From: Lepisosteus oculatus
Taxonomy: Eukaryota; Chordata; Actinopteri; Semionotiformes; Lepisosteidae
Direction: 5' to 3'
NCBI RefSeq assembly: GCF_040954835.1
Contig: NC_090706.1
Location: forward strand, 37,147,148-37,211,147
Length of the DNA: 64,000 nucleotides
Both the position numbers and the translations under genes were made by a program. Under the pieces are notes generated by a model. It did no database searches. It had not been told where the DNA came from and saw only the letters and a program-made list of their open reading frames with translations. Positions 1-14,783 of the stretch are shown here, one piece after another. Numbering within the stretch: position 1 is the first letter of the stretch; each line of letters opens with the position of its first letter.

Positions 1-3000
1 CATCTTCTGTGCTTGGACAAAAATTCAGCATCATCAGCTGAAATAAAACCACTCATTGATATCTAATTATGCCTGCTCATTGATTGAATTGTTTCAAATC
101 CCATTGCTCCATGGATGACACTGTAACAAGATCCCTGCATTTTGTAATCAGTAGGAAAGCATGGTAACACATTAAGTTAAATTTAACATATAATGAGAGG
201 CATTAAAAACCCAACAAATGAGTATTGGCACCAACAGTGTTTGTTGCATTATTAATGCATTTCAGCATATAACCTTTTATTTTTGCTAAGAAAACATAAA
301 TAAAAACGTCAAGAGAATAATGTTTTTTTGTTTCTGTTTTCCACAAATTGAGCAGATTAATGAGCGGTGTGAAAAGTGATTAGTAACGCAAACGGAAGGC
401 CAGATTTGAATGTGCCGGAAAATAGGTTCCACTAAGTGTCCAAGATTCGACTGAGTAAAGTTGCCACACATTTGTTTGCATTATTTATCCTTATGTTGGC
501 TTGTTTAGAAGTAAGTCTAGAGATTGTCTAGAGAATCTTGAGACTGGAAATGAAATACTGTTATATTTAGATTATTTGGTCCAATGTTTTTTCCACTTTA
601 TTTTTTTTTAATCAAGCAATAGGCAATAGAAAATAAAGGAAAAAGACAATCCGAAACAGTGGATCGTATCTGTGTCTTTGTCTTAATGATATTGATTAAA
701 CTATTTGTTATTATGGTCTCTGAAGCAATAGTTGAAATCCTTCCTTCCACCTGCAGACATCTGTTCTGTATTACATTTGCTTGAGATATACAGTATTTGG
801 GTGAAAACCCTCTAAAATCAGGCTTGTGTGATTTAAAGTCGTGTTGCCTTCAGGTAAAGGTAAGTGATAACAAGTGATGAACCACTCTTCTAGGAAACAA
901 TGTCTACTCGGCTTTAGAAAAAAACCTTTTCTCAGTGCTCAAAAGATAAAAATGTACTGACATTTTTTCCTATAGTTTCATGTCCCGCAAGCTGTCTAAT
1001 ATACCGTTTTTTAATAAACTGATTGTTTGCTTTAATCCCTAATTAATATACTATACTTTATCAACATGTAATGGACCTTTTATTAAATGTTAGCCATCTG
1101 TTCTGCTTCATTGCTTTTGGCAGTGACTGGTATTTCCACAATATCTTACACTCACAAAGTCATTCATTTATACCTTAGAGAGGAAGCATATTGAGAGTTT
1201 TTCAGTTGACTTTTCAGTTGCTTAGCACATGCTGTGGAGTAATATTTTAAGAAATCTATCTCCATCTTTCATAACACCTTCAAGTTCTTTTTATTACTAC
1301 TAGCTGGTTGTGAACACATAGCAATGCCAAGCAAACTTGTATTTTACAAGTAAAACAGATCCCATTTGGACAAGGCAGAAGTGCTTTTTGCAAGTGTTTC
1401 TGTTTCTATTTTTGAAGAATACAACTTCAACTTTTCATTTGTATGTACGGTACTGTATGCGAATATTTAGATGGCTGTTAAAATGTACAGTAGTATTAAA
1501 CTTCAGTTTCATGTGACCATCTGTTGAATAAAATACTGTGTTATTTAATTTAGGAGTTCAGTACAAATATTAGTATAATATTATCTAATAAGTGATAATA
1601 GCTGTAAGACTAGTAATATATTATTTTTTAACTGTAGTGGTAGTCACTGAATTAACTATGAATATGAACTGGAGGGAATAGATGGGTATTTTAATTAGAT
1701 GATACAAGCCTTCATATAAAAAATTATGTTTCTTAATGACAGAAACGTAAATCAGATTGCCAGATATTCACACAATTATATCAAAAAGGAGATGAATCAT
1801 GTTCATCTGTCTCAGACAGGGCTTTGAACACTCTCTGCTCCCTGGGGTAAATGCAGACTGCTTCATTAAAGAGGAACCTCTCTTGCCCCCAAGCCTGTTG
1901 AAGAAAAACAAGGCATCTGGTGTCATCTGAAAAAGTTGGCATTCCATAATCCTAAAACTCCCTGTAGCTTTCTTTGCAGATGTGGATGAATATCTCTTGG
2001 AAATTAGAAAATTAGATGGTACTGTACAGTACATCCAGAAGTGGAGTTTTAGGGAAGACCAGAATGTTAACACTTTCCAGAGAACAGCAAATGGCTTTTA
2101 TTAGGGTCTTGGCTTAACATAAAGAAGCACGGTGTTCATACATCCTGAAATTTCAACTGCCTAAACGTTTATGTACAAACATCTATTTATGTTGTACCGA
2201 CCCTTGCAGACAGCTGTGTGTTCTGAAGTTTACTCCACTCAAGGTCGAAAATACCAAAGCTAATCTAATCAAACCATTTTTAATTGAAAACAAAACACAG
2301 TGAGCTGCCCTAAGAAACTGTGTTCTTTTGAGAAAATAAATCATTTCTGGTTTTTCACAAGACAATTAAGAGTGAAAAAAGTAGCATTATCGATAACCAA
2401 GTAATGGGTTAGAGATGATTTTATTCCATTATATGAAAGTGGATTCCAAAACATGACCTGCAGCAGTTAAGTGTAATACTAGATTCTGAAATTTGATTAA
2501 AAAAAATAAAAAAGCAACTTTCTTTCTACTATATTTAAAAAATGATGCAAAATCCTGTTTTCCAATTTATATAAGTGTAATACTGTACACATTCTCAAAT
2601 CACAAATGTAATACTGCACACATTTTCAGATCAACCCAACAGATTTTTGCAGTGACCCAAAATGTTATGTTATATCCTTTAATAGTCTTTCCAAAGAAAT
2701 TGGTACTTTGCCAAGTAAAAAGTGAAGTTCTCCAAGAAAATTAAAGATACTTTTGAGCTAACAAGGCAGCTGTACAGAAAACTTTTGAGTGGCAAACATA
2801 ACTGTGAGCGATAATGTTTCATGAGTCAATTACAATTTGGCCAGAAACCATTTACATGCGCTCTCTTACATGGTATGAAAATGTGTGGTCAAAAACTATA
2901 GCACAGATGGTATACTGTCGATAAATGTTGACAAGAAAGTCTGAAATGCAAAGAAATTCTTGCATTTCCTGCCTAATGTGTTTTGTTCAGATGGAAAAGA

Positions 3001-5731
3001 CCTTCTGGAGATCAGTCCTGTGGGACACTACGAGAAGTGAGGCTTATGAAATGAATAAAAAAAACTGCTGAAAACCCCATTTTGATAGACGTTAGAATTA
3101 ACTTAAGCATGCAGTGTGGTGAAAGAGAATGTTTCTTAGAACAGCTCACTGTGTTTTGGCGAAAACTCCAAATGCTGCACATGGATGAATTCTTTGTGAT
3201 CACTTTACCAAGGACTGTTTCCTAGGTTTCCAAGGACTGCTTGGATTTAATTCCTATTATCTGTGAAACTCCTTAAGAATCTCTAACACTTGTTTAAATT
3301 GCTTAAAATAACTGAATTACCTTTAAGCCCATAGAGATGCGTGTTTGCTTGCAATCAAGTGACTGGCCCTTAAATACATACAGTACAGGTAGGTATTTGG
3401 AAATCACAGAGGGCCAGCGAATGAGAGAAAGCAGGGACAAAGCACAACATCGAGGCCATCCAAGAATCAAGATGGATTGATCAAATTGTTAAGTGGAGAG
3501 GGCAGCCAGCCAGACAATAGCTGAGGTCAGCGCAGCAGGATTGCAATGATGTATTTAAAATGGGCCAAGACTGCAAATACTGGCTCAGGGGGAGAAGGGA
3601 GTGGTGTCAGAGATGAGGGAGAAGCCAATTAGATCAAATTAAAGATCACACCACTAATGGTATGAATTGAATAAAATGTATCCCATAAGGTTTACCATTA
3701 TGTAGGTTAATCTATTGCTTCTCAAATGAAGGGTGCACATATTGTATTACCCATACAAGCGCACAGTTCAATGTCAATTAACGGTGATCTCTTGCTACTC
3801 AAGCGGTAAATAATTTGTTTTGTGTGATATATAATGCATCTCCCTACTACACACAAAATCCATGCAATCCATTTTCAGCCTGTTTGTCCCGGTGAGCCTT
3901 GCAGCTATGAACCATTTTTATTTTTTTTAATTAGCTATTGAATTGTATCACCTGGTTATTAAATAGCACCCGAGAAAAAGATATCATGAGGTTCTTCAAA
4001 GTACCTTTTACACTTAATGTATTTACTTATTTACATATTGCATGGTAACAACATAGGAAACTAGCATTTCAATTCTAACAGGCTTTCTTAAAACTTACAC
4101 AGTTCTCAACAATGAATTGCTGATAGCATATTCAAAAGAGTAAATAGGGCATCTCATCTGCGTGCCACTAAACCTCTGATTACTGTTCCTCAAGCTATAC
4201 CAATATTTGTTTCTCCTTGATGACTCTGTCTCCAACATCTCTAAATAGCTTTTGTATGTCATTAAAATAACACTTTTTGTTTCTTTATGTTCAAGTGCTC
4301 CTTTTTGACAATGACTCATTTGAAGCATGCCACAGAACATTTCTGTACACAGTGGTATGTTTATATATAGCTGTTTTATTTAATGTCATTTTATAGTGAT
4401 ATTATGGTGTGATACCTCCAATCTGTTGTATAAAAAAAAGGCTGGAAAACAAAATAACAAAAGTGATAAGACATCCAATCAAGCTCATCACGAATTAGAC
4501 AAACAGCTTACATTTAAATAGTGATCTAATATGTTAACTGTATGCCAAAGTATGCCAAAAGCATTAAGAAAATACAGTAGAATCTTAAGTCTTTTACTCA
4601 AGAAAATCAAATAAGAAATTAAAAGCAGCTGTTTGCAAGTAATGGTGTAGTTAGCAAGTTAACAGCTTTCTGTGGCAAATTTAGTATATGTGGAAGATAT
4701 AAGAATGGAGAACATTCCTTAAACACTTTTCAATTATCATACATTATGCATAGCACACACTCCTATACTTTACAAAGTTACAGTTACAGGCAGAAGACAT
4801 TCATTTATAGGTGTGTTGAGAACACCTGTTCTGAAGATGTCATTATTTATACTCAAAGGTTATGAAGATCTGCAGAAGGTGGAAATTCAATGTCAATCAC
4901 TCCAGATATCTGTTCATACATACCTCTCCAAGAGTTAAAAATAGATACATTCAGCTTGTACTGTACATTGTCAAAACAATTGCACCAGTTTTATAGAACG
5001 TGGTATTCGGAGCTAAACATGGATTCCTTTAATCAGAATGCAGTAAACATCTGTTTTCTTTCTCCTCAAGTATGATAGTTTCTCTTAACTTTGATTGATT
5101 TACCAATCCTAGTTAGCCACCTACAAATATATTAGCTTTTGAATTACTGAGTCTGTTTTACCTTTACCCCTTTACCAGCTACATTCTAAGTCCAGCATTT
5201 CTGCACGAACCTCAGCTACCTCAATATCCTCACTAGCTTCATGATACTCACTCTTCACACTGTTGATAGGATGTCATCAATCAAATGCTGGCTTAGACAA
5301 AGCTACAGTAATTTGAATTTTACATAGTGAAATCTGACATGATACGTTTCATATTACCAGTTTAAATTACCACCAAAAGTAGATTTTCTTAATCTTTTGA
5401 AATACTCTTGTGTGTACCTTTTCCTCCTTTAGTTGATGGAGCTCAAAAGCAACAGCTTTAATATACTTGAAATATGCCAATTCAGTTTTGTCTCAACTAA
5501 TAAACATGTCTCTGTATTTAATTTCATAAAAGTTTTCTATTCTTTCAATGCCTGTTAATGAGAAAATACACTGTATACACCACTGTTATCTGAAAGGTCT
5601 TCTTTTATTTTATAAAGTTAATGAATGGGAAATTAGTCCCTAAATGACTAAATCATGGGCTCATCAGCATACATTAAAATTAAGCCTATATTTAGAAACA
5701 TCATTAAGGAGAGCACCTGCTACAGTATATG
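1..5731. other. Intergenic, no gene recognised
   Basis: AT-rich sequence with many stops in every frame. Apart from the 31-bp duplication at 2576 I see no exon, RNA gene or named repeat. TACAGTA/TACTGTA heptamers are frequent (for example 789, 1451, 1486, 2020, 2025, 2581, 3379). Confidence 0.6.
2576..2637 (+). repeat. 31-bp tandem duplication
   Basis: Two consecutive 31-base units, both starting TGTAATACTG (2576 and 2607), differ at a handful of positions. The second CACACATT corresponds to TACACATT in the first. Confidence 0.65.
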
Positions 5732-6210
5732 TGTAACAAACGAGTTCTTTCTGGGCCCTATGCAGACGACACGATCCGGAGTGGAGTGAGGAAAACACAG
5801 GGGAAAAAGGCAAGCAGGAGACGGGAATGAAAACGGGGGACGTGTCCAAAGTGCGCAGGTGTCCAGGGGTGTGAGTCCGGGGCAAACAATCCAGAAGTAG
5901 TCCAAACGAGGAATCCAAAACGGGCAAAGTCCAAATCCAGGCGGTCCATCCGAGACTAGACAGGATTAAAACTTGAACCGGGTCGGAACCGGCAGGGAAC
6001 AGGAACAGAAAATAAAACCATAACGGAGCCAGGCGCATCCAGGTCCTGGGCTCGCACGATACGGGAATCAATGCAGAGCCCCGAACTGAGTGGGCGTCTG
6101 GCTTTTAAGGTGGGCTGGGAGGAGGCTGAAACAGGGGGCAGGTGCACAAAATCAAGTCCGAAGTGAAAGAGCCGGAGCGCCCTTAAGGGGGAGGGGCTAC
6201 AATCGTGACA
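5732..6210 (-). mobile_element. Solo LTR, Gypsy-like retrotransposon
   Basis: This is a sharply bounded GC- and CpG-rich block in AT-rich DNA. Read on the - strand it starts TGTCACG at 6210 and ends with GTTACA at 5732, giving the TG...CA ends expected of an LTR, about 479 bp long. Flanking pentamers atatg (5727-5731) and atttg (6211-6215) match at four of five bases, consistent with a worn target-site duplication. A TATA-like TTAAAAG lies near 6100 on the same strand. There is no gag or pol nearby and no second LTR, so it is probably a solo LTR left by recombination. The 135-residue - strand open frame across it has no recognisable domain. The Gypsy assignment rests on the TGTCACG start common in fish Gypsy LTRs. 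Confidence 0.65.
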
Positions 6211-8039
6211 ATTTGTTGTTTACTGTACATTTCACTTTGATGTATTTTATTTTATTTTTTTTTTTAAAGCAGTTGTTTCTTGTGGCCTTTGTAGCCAGGT
6301 ACTGTAAGACAGGTGTCAAGACAAGTTATGTGTGAAGTGTCTTGTTCAATTCTTAGTTACACTGGGAAATTTTACTTGTTTATCCTTTACCTCACTTGCG
6401 ATCTGTAACACACACACAGACAAATCTACTGCTCACCCAAACCACAATGGTTTATATCATGCACAATTGTTAATAATTAACTATATTAATACTGCTTAGC
6501 TTGTCAGGTCATTAAAGAGCATCACTATACAGTATATACATCTATAAATTCAGTATTCACACTTTGCTGTTCCTCTTGGAACGCAACATAATTCTAACTC
6601 CAAATCTGTGTTCGGCCTAGACAAAAAAAAAAGGTTAACAGTTTGAAAGTAGCCCTAAAATCTAATGGAGTCCATCTCTGAGTAGAGAATAAGAAGACAC
6701 AATAAGGTATTATGTTACTGCACCCATCTGCCTCGTAAATAAGAAATGCTGACGGAAACAAAATGAAAGCAAGTCAAATGTCAAGTGTTTCATTTTTAAA
6801 AAGGCTTTCCTTTCAGCTTACTTTTCTGAGTTTCATCACTGCCATAATCTAAAGCCATGGCCTCGACTGCCTTTTTTCCCTTATGTTTTCTTTACTTTCT
6901 TCTCTTGCCTTTGACATTTCCTTGTTACCTCTGGCTATACAGAAGCAATGCTGCAATGCAGGCAGCAAGATGTTTGGTGTTGTTGTTGTTTTCTCAAGAC
7001 CTTCTAGCAGTTTAATCTTCCCTGTCTTTTCCCGAGCAAGTGTGATAAATGCTCTTGGAATTGTGTTAACTTCAATGGAGTATTGTCCGAGTCCTCACAT
7101 GACTCACAGGCATTTTGATCATTATATGTAATCATTGTGCCTGCCAGGTGGTAAAAGGCAACAAAAATGATGGTCATTACATAAATATCTAGTAATGACC
7201 AGTGGCATTATGCACTGCTTACTCTGTGCCAAGCTTATTACGAGAAACATTTTGAAAATACTCTCTGCTAATATTCCTGGTGGAAGGCAATTAAGTGCAA
7301 GGGAAGAAGTGAAGCATATTTTACTTGTGTCAACCTCCATGTTCCACAACATTTCTAAATGGTTACCTTGCAAGTAAAGATTTTTTAAATTAATTTATTC
7401 TGTTTATTTGTCAATTTTAGCAATACACTGTTTGATGCTTCTGTCAAAGGCAGTTTAAGACAGGAAGAGCCGAGTTTAATTCTTGCAGTAAACGATAGAA
7501 ACTTTGCTGTAAGTGCAGTTGGTGACAAGTTAGAGGAACAGTACTAATACAGTATCAATTGTCATATGCAGATTCTCGGTTGTATTTTAGTATGCTGCCA
7601 TTTGTCCTATTTCGTTCTGTTCTGAAAATATCATCACAAATAGTGATTTTAATATTTACAGAGTACACCATGCAACAGATTGTTTTGTGCAACGTAATGG
7701 TATTTATTAACATTGTTTTTCAGAGGTGCAAAGCTTTGGAAAAATCATATACCGTACATAAATGAGCAAATCAAAACATAATGCAACTATTTTTTCTGGT
7801 ATAGGATAGAATTATAATCTGTAGATATGTACAGATGCTGGTATATACTAGGATTTGGATTTATGTTTTCGAATCACACAAATAAACATAATGACGACTA
7901 CAATGTGTGTGCAAATCAGAGTTGCTTCAACGGTCATCATCAGTCTTGAATAAAAACAGGAGAATGGCAGTCCTCTGAACTGGAAAGAAATGAGGACAAC
8001 ACAACCATTGCAGCACCAGGTGCTCCCTTCTTGCAATTT

Positions 8040-8053
8040 CCAGGAGGGGGCGC
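8040..8053 (+). promoter_or_regulatory. CTCF-like motif
   Basis: CCAGGAGGGGGCGC fits the CTCF core CCASYAGRGGGCGC at all but one position. This is a motif match only. Confidence 0.4.
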
Positions 8054-11000
8054 AAGGCAAAGTACACCCTGGCTGGCACGTCACTTCTTTCCAGGGCCAA
8101 CACAGATACGCTAAAGTGTCAAATTAGCAGACCAACAGTTACAGTACATTTCTGCTATTAGCTTGAACATATTACGTATTTTAAACTAACTTTGTTGAAT
8201 CTTTTTTTATCAAAAGGTACGCTTACACTATTAAATAGATTTGGAGGCATTTTTATACCTGTTCTAAGAGGAGTTTTTTCTTTGCTCCTGAGTTAGTTTT
8301 TCTTCTGTCACAATCTGTTCTGCTCATTCCATTTTGCAAAATATAAAGAAAACGATGAGCTCAAATAGGCAAAACTGTTTGAAATAGAAATGACAAAAAT
8401 GTGAAGGATCAAATCATCTCAAAATATGTGGGTGCCAATTTATGATCCTATGAAATAAACTTTAAGAAATAACTAGACAGCTTGAAAAGCACAAGTGCAG
8501 ACTAAAATAAACCGCTCATGTGAAATTCACTCTGAAGGCAAAAACATTAAAAAACATGGTGGTCTTTGAAAAAACTTGCAAAACAACAGTTTTTTCTTCT
8601 GTCCGGTATTTAATTTGTTCTAGTTTTTTAAATACTGTATAAATAATTATTATTTAGTTAATATTTTCTTTTTAAATCTGAAATAATTTAGGAATCGTTA
8701 GTTTCCATTAACTAAATGGAAAATTAAAGATTGTTAGCAATAACTTACTGTAACTATTGAAGAATTTTAATTGTAGTGTGCCAGATAGGAATGACTTGAT
8801 TGTAATTTCAACCAAACCAATAGTATTTATATTTTGATTCAGGCTTTTAATACAGTAGAGAAATACAGAGAAGAAGAAGAGAAGACAGATGTGCAATGCT
8901 ATAACCTATGTAAATTTATTCTGGAGTATTTGAAATACTGTACCTGCAGCTTAGTCAAATCTCTTGATATAGTTCATTGCTGAAGAACATATACAGTAAG
9001 ATAGAAAAAAATATAATGTACAATATATGTATAAATGTGGTTTGAAGTCATTTTCTAGAAGTATGTTTTAATTTTCACAAATAGTTACCCCTTTCTTCCA
9101 GAAGTACAAGGATAAATCAGTAACTAAGGCATTTTACTGTGGCTAGTTTAGTTTTATTTTAAAAGAAGAAGAAAAATTTCAGATGTATTATGTTTACCAT
9201 TCACTTTCATTTGCTTTGGTAAGATAATTCTATTTTAAGAAATCCATTCCATTTATATTTGGACACCGTACATAATTTTTATAAATAAAAGAACATGAAA
9301 AGGGATTATGAAATTACTTCTATAGTCTGGATGAAGAATGTAGAGTCACAAAAAAATCTTAAGTGCAGCAGTAATTAATGCATGGTTTGCTAATGAAAAT
9401 TTATATGCTTTTCTTCAACTGTTTTTTAATGGTTTTCAGAGGAACATGAATAAAGGAAGCAGACACTTTATCTCCTATGCTAGCGGATTGATATTGTTCT
9501 ATATTAGCAGCTGGGAGTAATCAAGCTCTGTCCGATAAGCTGAACATTTTTTACTCAGAGTACACACAGCTATTAGGTTGCTGCTAAGCAATCTCAAACA
9601 ACAAAAGAGGGCATTCTGCAAAACTGCTCAAGGTAACTGCATAAGAAAGTTGTCTGAGGTGCTCCTACAATGTGTCAGGTAAGACAAGTCTAAAGGCCTT
9701 TTTTTCAGTAGCAATTTTCCCCCAGTAGAGGAAATATAGAAGATAAATGTAGAATTATCGTTCTTTGGTACAGCATTTTGATCTACGTTCCTATTGAGAT
9801 TAAGTACAAATCCAGGTGCTTTTTTTTTCTTTCAACTTTTCTCTTGCATTAAACATTTGGAGTTTGAAAGCTCTGATTAGCTATTAAGGGTAAATAGCAG
9901 GCTCCCGCTCAGACGCTCAAAGAGACAGTCACTCAGACTAACAAACACCATATTTTTTTATTCAACACATTAACAACATGGGGCGACAAAGAAACACAAA
10001 AGGTTTTTAGCAACATCGTCTCTATAACACTCCTCCTCCTCAAATCAACCTATTTTCAGTGTAGAAGTTTCATAGTTGTAGGTGGATGCCAGTATAGGTT
10101 AATTGCCTGATTAATAATGCATGGTTACACAGGAGTGTGTCTGCATTCCCTTGCTGGTCAATCAGTCAATCACCTAAACTGGGAATTTTATACCTCAGAC
10201 CAGCTGCTTTCACTCAGAAAGCAGTGGCTCCTGGCCTGCCAAAGGGTGCTTTAAGTAGAGGAGCAGAGGGCCTTGTTCTATTTAGATAGAAACTGTGAAA
10301 GTTTGGGTTGGAATTCTGCACCACAACACAAGTGTCAGCTCTTGACAATGTTTTAAAAAGTTTCCCTTTCTCTCCTGACATGAACACAGAAAACATAGCT
10401 CCCAATTTCCCTGCCAAGATTCTGTGAAAAATCGACAAGAGGATATTTTCTTATTTTATTTTAGTGCCTGTACACTGGTGTTGTTCTTCAAACTCAATGT
10501 CTTAACACAGAAATGGAAGAGCTGCTTGCTTTAACGTCATCTTCAGCTGTTTGTTTGTGGTCTTTGGCAAGCTTAAATTGATTCTGGTTTAAAAAGAAGT
10601 ATTTTGCGAAGCATGAAGGTGCCCTGAATTTCTATTTTACCTATTGATTTTCTTTGGTAAAGTACCTCAGAACTTACTATTTTTCTTTACATTTCCCAGT
10701 TACATTGGGATGTTAAGATTAGAATATGGCAATGGCTTTAGAGCACAACAAACACATTGTCAGGTAAAATAATTACACTTAATTCCAGTTTCTAAGCTGT
10801 GTGACACATTCTTTTCTCTCCAAATTGAAGGCAATGTCTGTCATTACAATTCCTAAAAAACAGCATAAACAAACACTGCACAGTATACAAACACTAATAT
10901 GCAAAATAGTAACTGTGGAATAACTGGAAAGATATACAACAAACGTCAAATGATTCTCATGATTGTATACATTTGGAAAAACTGGAGGGAAAAGCATTCA

Positions 11001-12156
11001 ATTTCCTAATATTCTTATCGGGGGAATTGTTTTTAGACAGTTGTGTGACAATCAGTTAACTGGTATCTTTCAGATTTCTGAACCAAGTATTTCATTATCA
11101 TAATGTGATGGTAATTTACTGGCCAGAATAAATAATACAGTATGTATATAGTTACAATATATAACAACAAACCTTCTGTACTTTAAAAGGTGAAAATTCC
11201 ATTAAAGCCATCCTTTATTGAAGATTATATTGCAAAGTCAACACTTTAGAAAAACCAGTGGAAAACCAGAATTATTAAGTAAGGTTTAAACTGCTCTACT
11301 GGAGGGGACAAACGTCTTGAAACAACGGTAGGGCTAATTTATTGTACCTCCTTATGGTATGCCCAAAATAGTGTACACCTTTCAGAAGTTCACCCGAATT
11401 GTCAGGATACAATACATCTGTAGATTAATATCCTATTAATTTCCACAAGAAGATCTGTTAAGATTTATTCACTTCGACACTTTTTAGGGAAATAATCCTA
11501 ACAGAAACAAGAAGAATGCAGTTACAGTATGTCACCATCAGCTATGGTTAAATTATGATTATAGCATCCAAATTATTTTGAACATAATATACTACTGGCA
11601 TTTTGTTCTTGCCTTATGTTTTCTAGGTCTCATTTCTTCCTTTTCTGACTATCTTGGTGAAGACCCATTAAACCAGAAAAATGTCCGCATCTTCCTTCCT
11701 AAAATAATTACACAATAGTCTCATGTGCCTATGTGGAACCATGGATAAACTAATGATGTGTTCTAACACAGATTGTTTCCAGAACTAAAAAAATATTAAT
11801 ATATTAAGCTTATGACTCCATTTATAGCACTTAGTGGCTGATTTTCCTTGGGCTAATAGCCTATTTATTTGACTTACCTTGTGGTGAGCAGTTTGGCCTG
11901 AAGGAAAATAAGAACCTTATATTCATGTCACAGGCACAGAAACCTATTGTATTTAAATAGGCTGCAGCACTTTCCATGAAGTTGCTGCTTGTAAATGGCT
12001 TTACATATATCAAATCAATGTTTGATAAAGAAACGATTGAGCATTAACGAGGTTCAAGTGGGGAAATGCATTAGCGGGCATCCTGCGTGGAATGTAGAGG
12101 TTAATTCCACACTAAACATAAAAAGAAAGTAAAAATCACGAGGTCTCAGTTGTTGA

Positions 12157-12193
12157 GGCTCCTTCAGGTGTTTTCTTCAAACCTGAAGGAGGC
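12157..12193. repeat. 13-bp inverted repeat, 11-base loop
   Basis: GGCTCCTTCAGGT (12157-12169) pairs with ACCTGAAGGAGGC (12181-12193), with one mismatch. Confidence 0.7.
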
Positions 12194-14783
12194 TTAAGGT
12201 TTTTCTTCCTTTCTAGTTTTCATTTTGGAATTGAACTGTTGTATCAAGTATTAATAATGCATTACAGTCGGATTATTAAAGTGTGGGCACAGGGAGACCT
12301 TTTCACACAGGTATTATAATTTTTGGTCCGGAGAAGTGATACTGTAGAAAAGTGTTATGACTGCATTTTAAGAATTTTTGTGTAATTCTTTATTTGTGCT
12401 TTACAGTAATAACCTTTACATTAATAAAAATATATCATTTTCATATTGCACATTGATATGAAGTGCTAGAAACACAAGTGCTAGAAGATTGAAACACAAT
12501 GCCAAACACAAAACGGAGCAGAGACACGCTCAGGCACATCTGCTTTCCTGGGTTAACAAATGAAATACAACCTGAGACAGCCACTCATGTAGAGGACAAA
12601 TATTTACACCAAACACGGTGGAAAAACTGAACTGTTCCACTGTATGCTGAGGTACTCAGTTTACAATAGCAAACCTCAGAAATATCGCTCTTGGATGCAA
12701 AAATAATAAACAAGTATTGTTGTATACACAATGCAAGTATTGTAGCATGAGTCAAGCAATCTTGCAGTGTAGAAACTGCTAGATGAGCAACAACCAAACA
12801 AACGATTCAGTTATAACTGAGCTCCACAATCAGTGACCTTTGCAAAAGAAATCTACAGAAGACCAGAAACATCTTTATATTCTCCCACATTAAACCCATG
12901 ACAATTTCAAGGGATTCACGAGTTGCAGATACCCTTTGAATAATCCTGAAGACAGCGGAAGGTCAAAAAACACAATTAACCTCCTGTTAATTAATGGAAA
13001 AGGCTATGCATTTTCCACTGCTGTAAGAGCCAGTATAGAGGAACCCCTTATATAGCAAATTAAAATTGTGATAATATTCGCCAGTATTTAAGCAAAAACT
13101 TTTAAGGACAGGGTAGCGATATATTGTATTTTAAATAATTTGAAAGTGCCGATAGAGTGGAGCAATAATGAAGGCACAGCCACAATGGTATAAAAGTGCC
13201 AGTGTTTATTGTGAGGAGCTCCGTTCCCTAAGTCTACACTAAAATTACTGTGAAAAATAGCAATTGTTCAAACACAGAAAAAAAAATATATTTACAAGAG
13301 TATATACACTAATTGCTTTCATAAACTACACTCTCATAGACTACCCCAACCAGAACTACTACAGAAGAAACCTTTTCTAGCTAAAGGTCCGCCTTCTAGA
13401 AGGATGCATTGTAAAGCAAAATAAAGAATTATACAAAATAATTAACAGAATTCGGATTTAATCTTTATCCCAGTAAATATAAAATTAACAATTCACATAT
13501 TATTGATAGAAAACAAAAGGTCATTTATCATTTTTTTGTAGATTATTATTTTTACCAAAATACCACGCCCACGTACAGTAATGGTATCCCCTCACACAGC
13601 GCACCACGCATGTACTTTATGGTTTGGGTTACATACAGTACAGTAGGTTTATGGGAGAAAGTATTTAGCGCCACGCGGGGCGCTTTAGCCTTGCGTACAC
13701 AAGGCAGGCTAGGAACAGCACTTGAGGGCAGGACTACTGGACTGCATGGCTCGGAGACAGCCTCTTCTCTTCCGTGTCTGTGTTAGTTTAGATATAGCGC
13801 TGTTATCCCTGTCCCTCGTCAATAAATTTGATATTGAAACCAGCTTTATCGCCTTTTATTTACAAAGACAATGGCGTGGATACTTCAAGGTAATATGTTC
13901 TATGCAACCCTTGTTTACCTTTTAAAAAAATTCAAAAAATAAAATAAATTCAAACATCATTTGCAGAGCCTCCATAAACTTAAGAACAATTCAATGCTAG
14001 TTCTTCTAGTATTCCATTTAGAAAAAAAAACAATGTTGTGGTCCAAACAAAAATTAAGCTTGCTTTGATTCAGTCTCCTTGGAAACTACTCTTTTATTAG
14101 TCATATACACCTCATTTTCCACAGTGTTATTTTTGGGAACTCAGATCATGTTTCTCTATGCAAAAAAGTTGTTGCACTGGTCTCCAGTGCACTCCAAGTG
14201 CCAAACAGAGCCTTAAAACAAATCTTAACCTTGGCCTGAAAAACTACCAGAATAAGGTGATGAAAGAAAACAGAAGCAGTGAACTGTGTGACCTCCATAC
14301 TGTTCAAACACAGGTGACTATTCATGGTTATGTGCCAATCTTATCTGTTCTGTGCCATCTTTGTTAAAAAGCACCACAATGTGTGTTAAAGGGACTTTCA
14401 AGATCACATCTGGACATTGTAACACGGTGAACTCATCTTCATTAAGGGTGCTAGAGACGGCTGTTCAAGGACCTATAAAAGCTTGCTGTATACCAGTCAT
14501 GACACTTTGCAGCTTTGATAAGTCTATTTAAAGCTGACATAACTCTGGTATTGTTTTTTTTACAGTGGGTTTCGCACTAGGTGAGCACCATTACCAAGGA
14601 ATGTGTCCATGAAGGTCCAGGTCTAAGATCATAGAACAGTAGATTTTTTTTTTGTAGTTTTACACTGAAGTGGTCCATATAGAAAAGGAATACAGCTACA
14701 GTATAACAGGCTTGATTTTTCCAGACTTCAATCATTCTTCATTGCAGGTGTTTGCCATGGTTTTTTAATTGCAGTGATTAAAT

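Larger units (their letters stand above)
6211..14783. other. Intergenic, no gene recognised
   Basis: No coding exon or named repeat. It contains a CTCF-like motif (8040), an inverted repeat (12157) and a CpG-richer patch of unknown origin (13560-13870). Confidence 0.55.

Noticed and set aside
5664..6071. 135-residue - strand open frame
   Set aside because: Mostly inside the solo LTR. The frame reflects high GC content, not coding sequence.
13670..13684. CCACGCGGGGCGC as a CTCF site
   Set aside because: One base short of the core consensus spacing.
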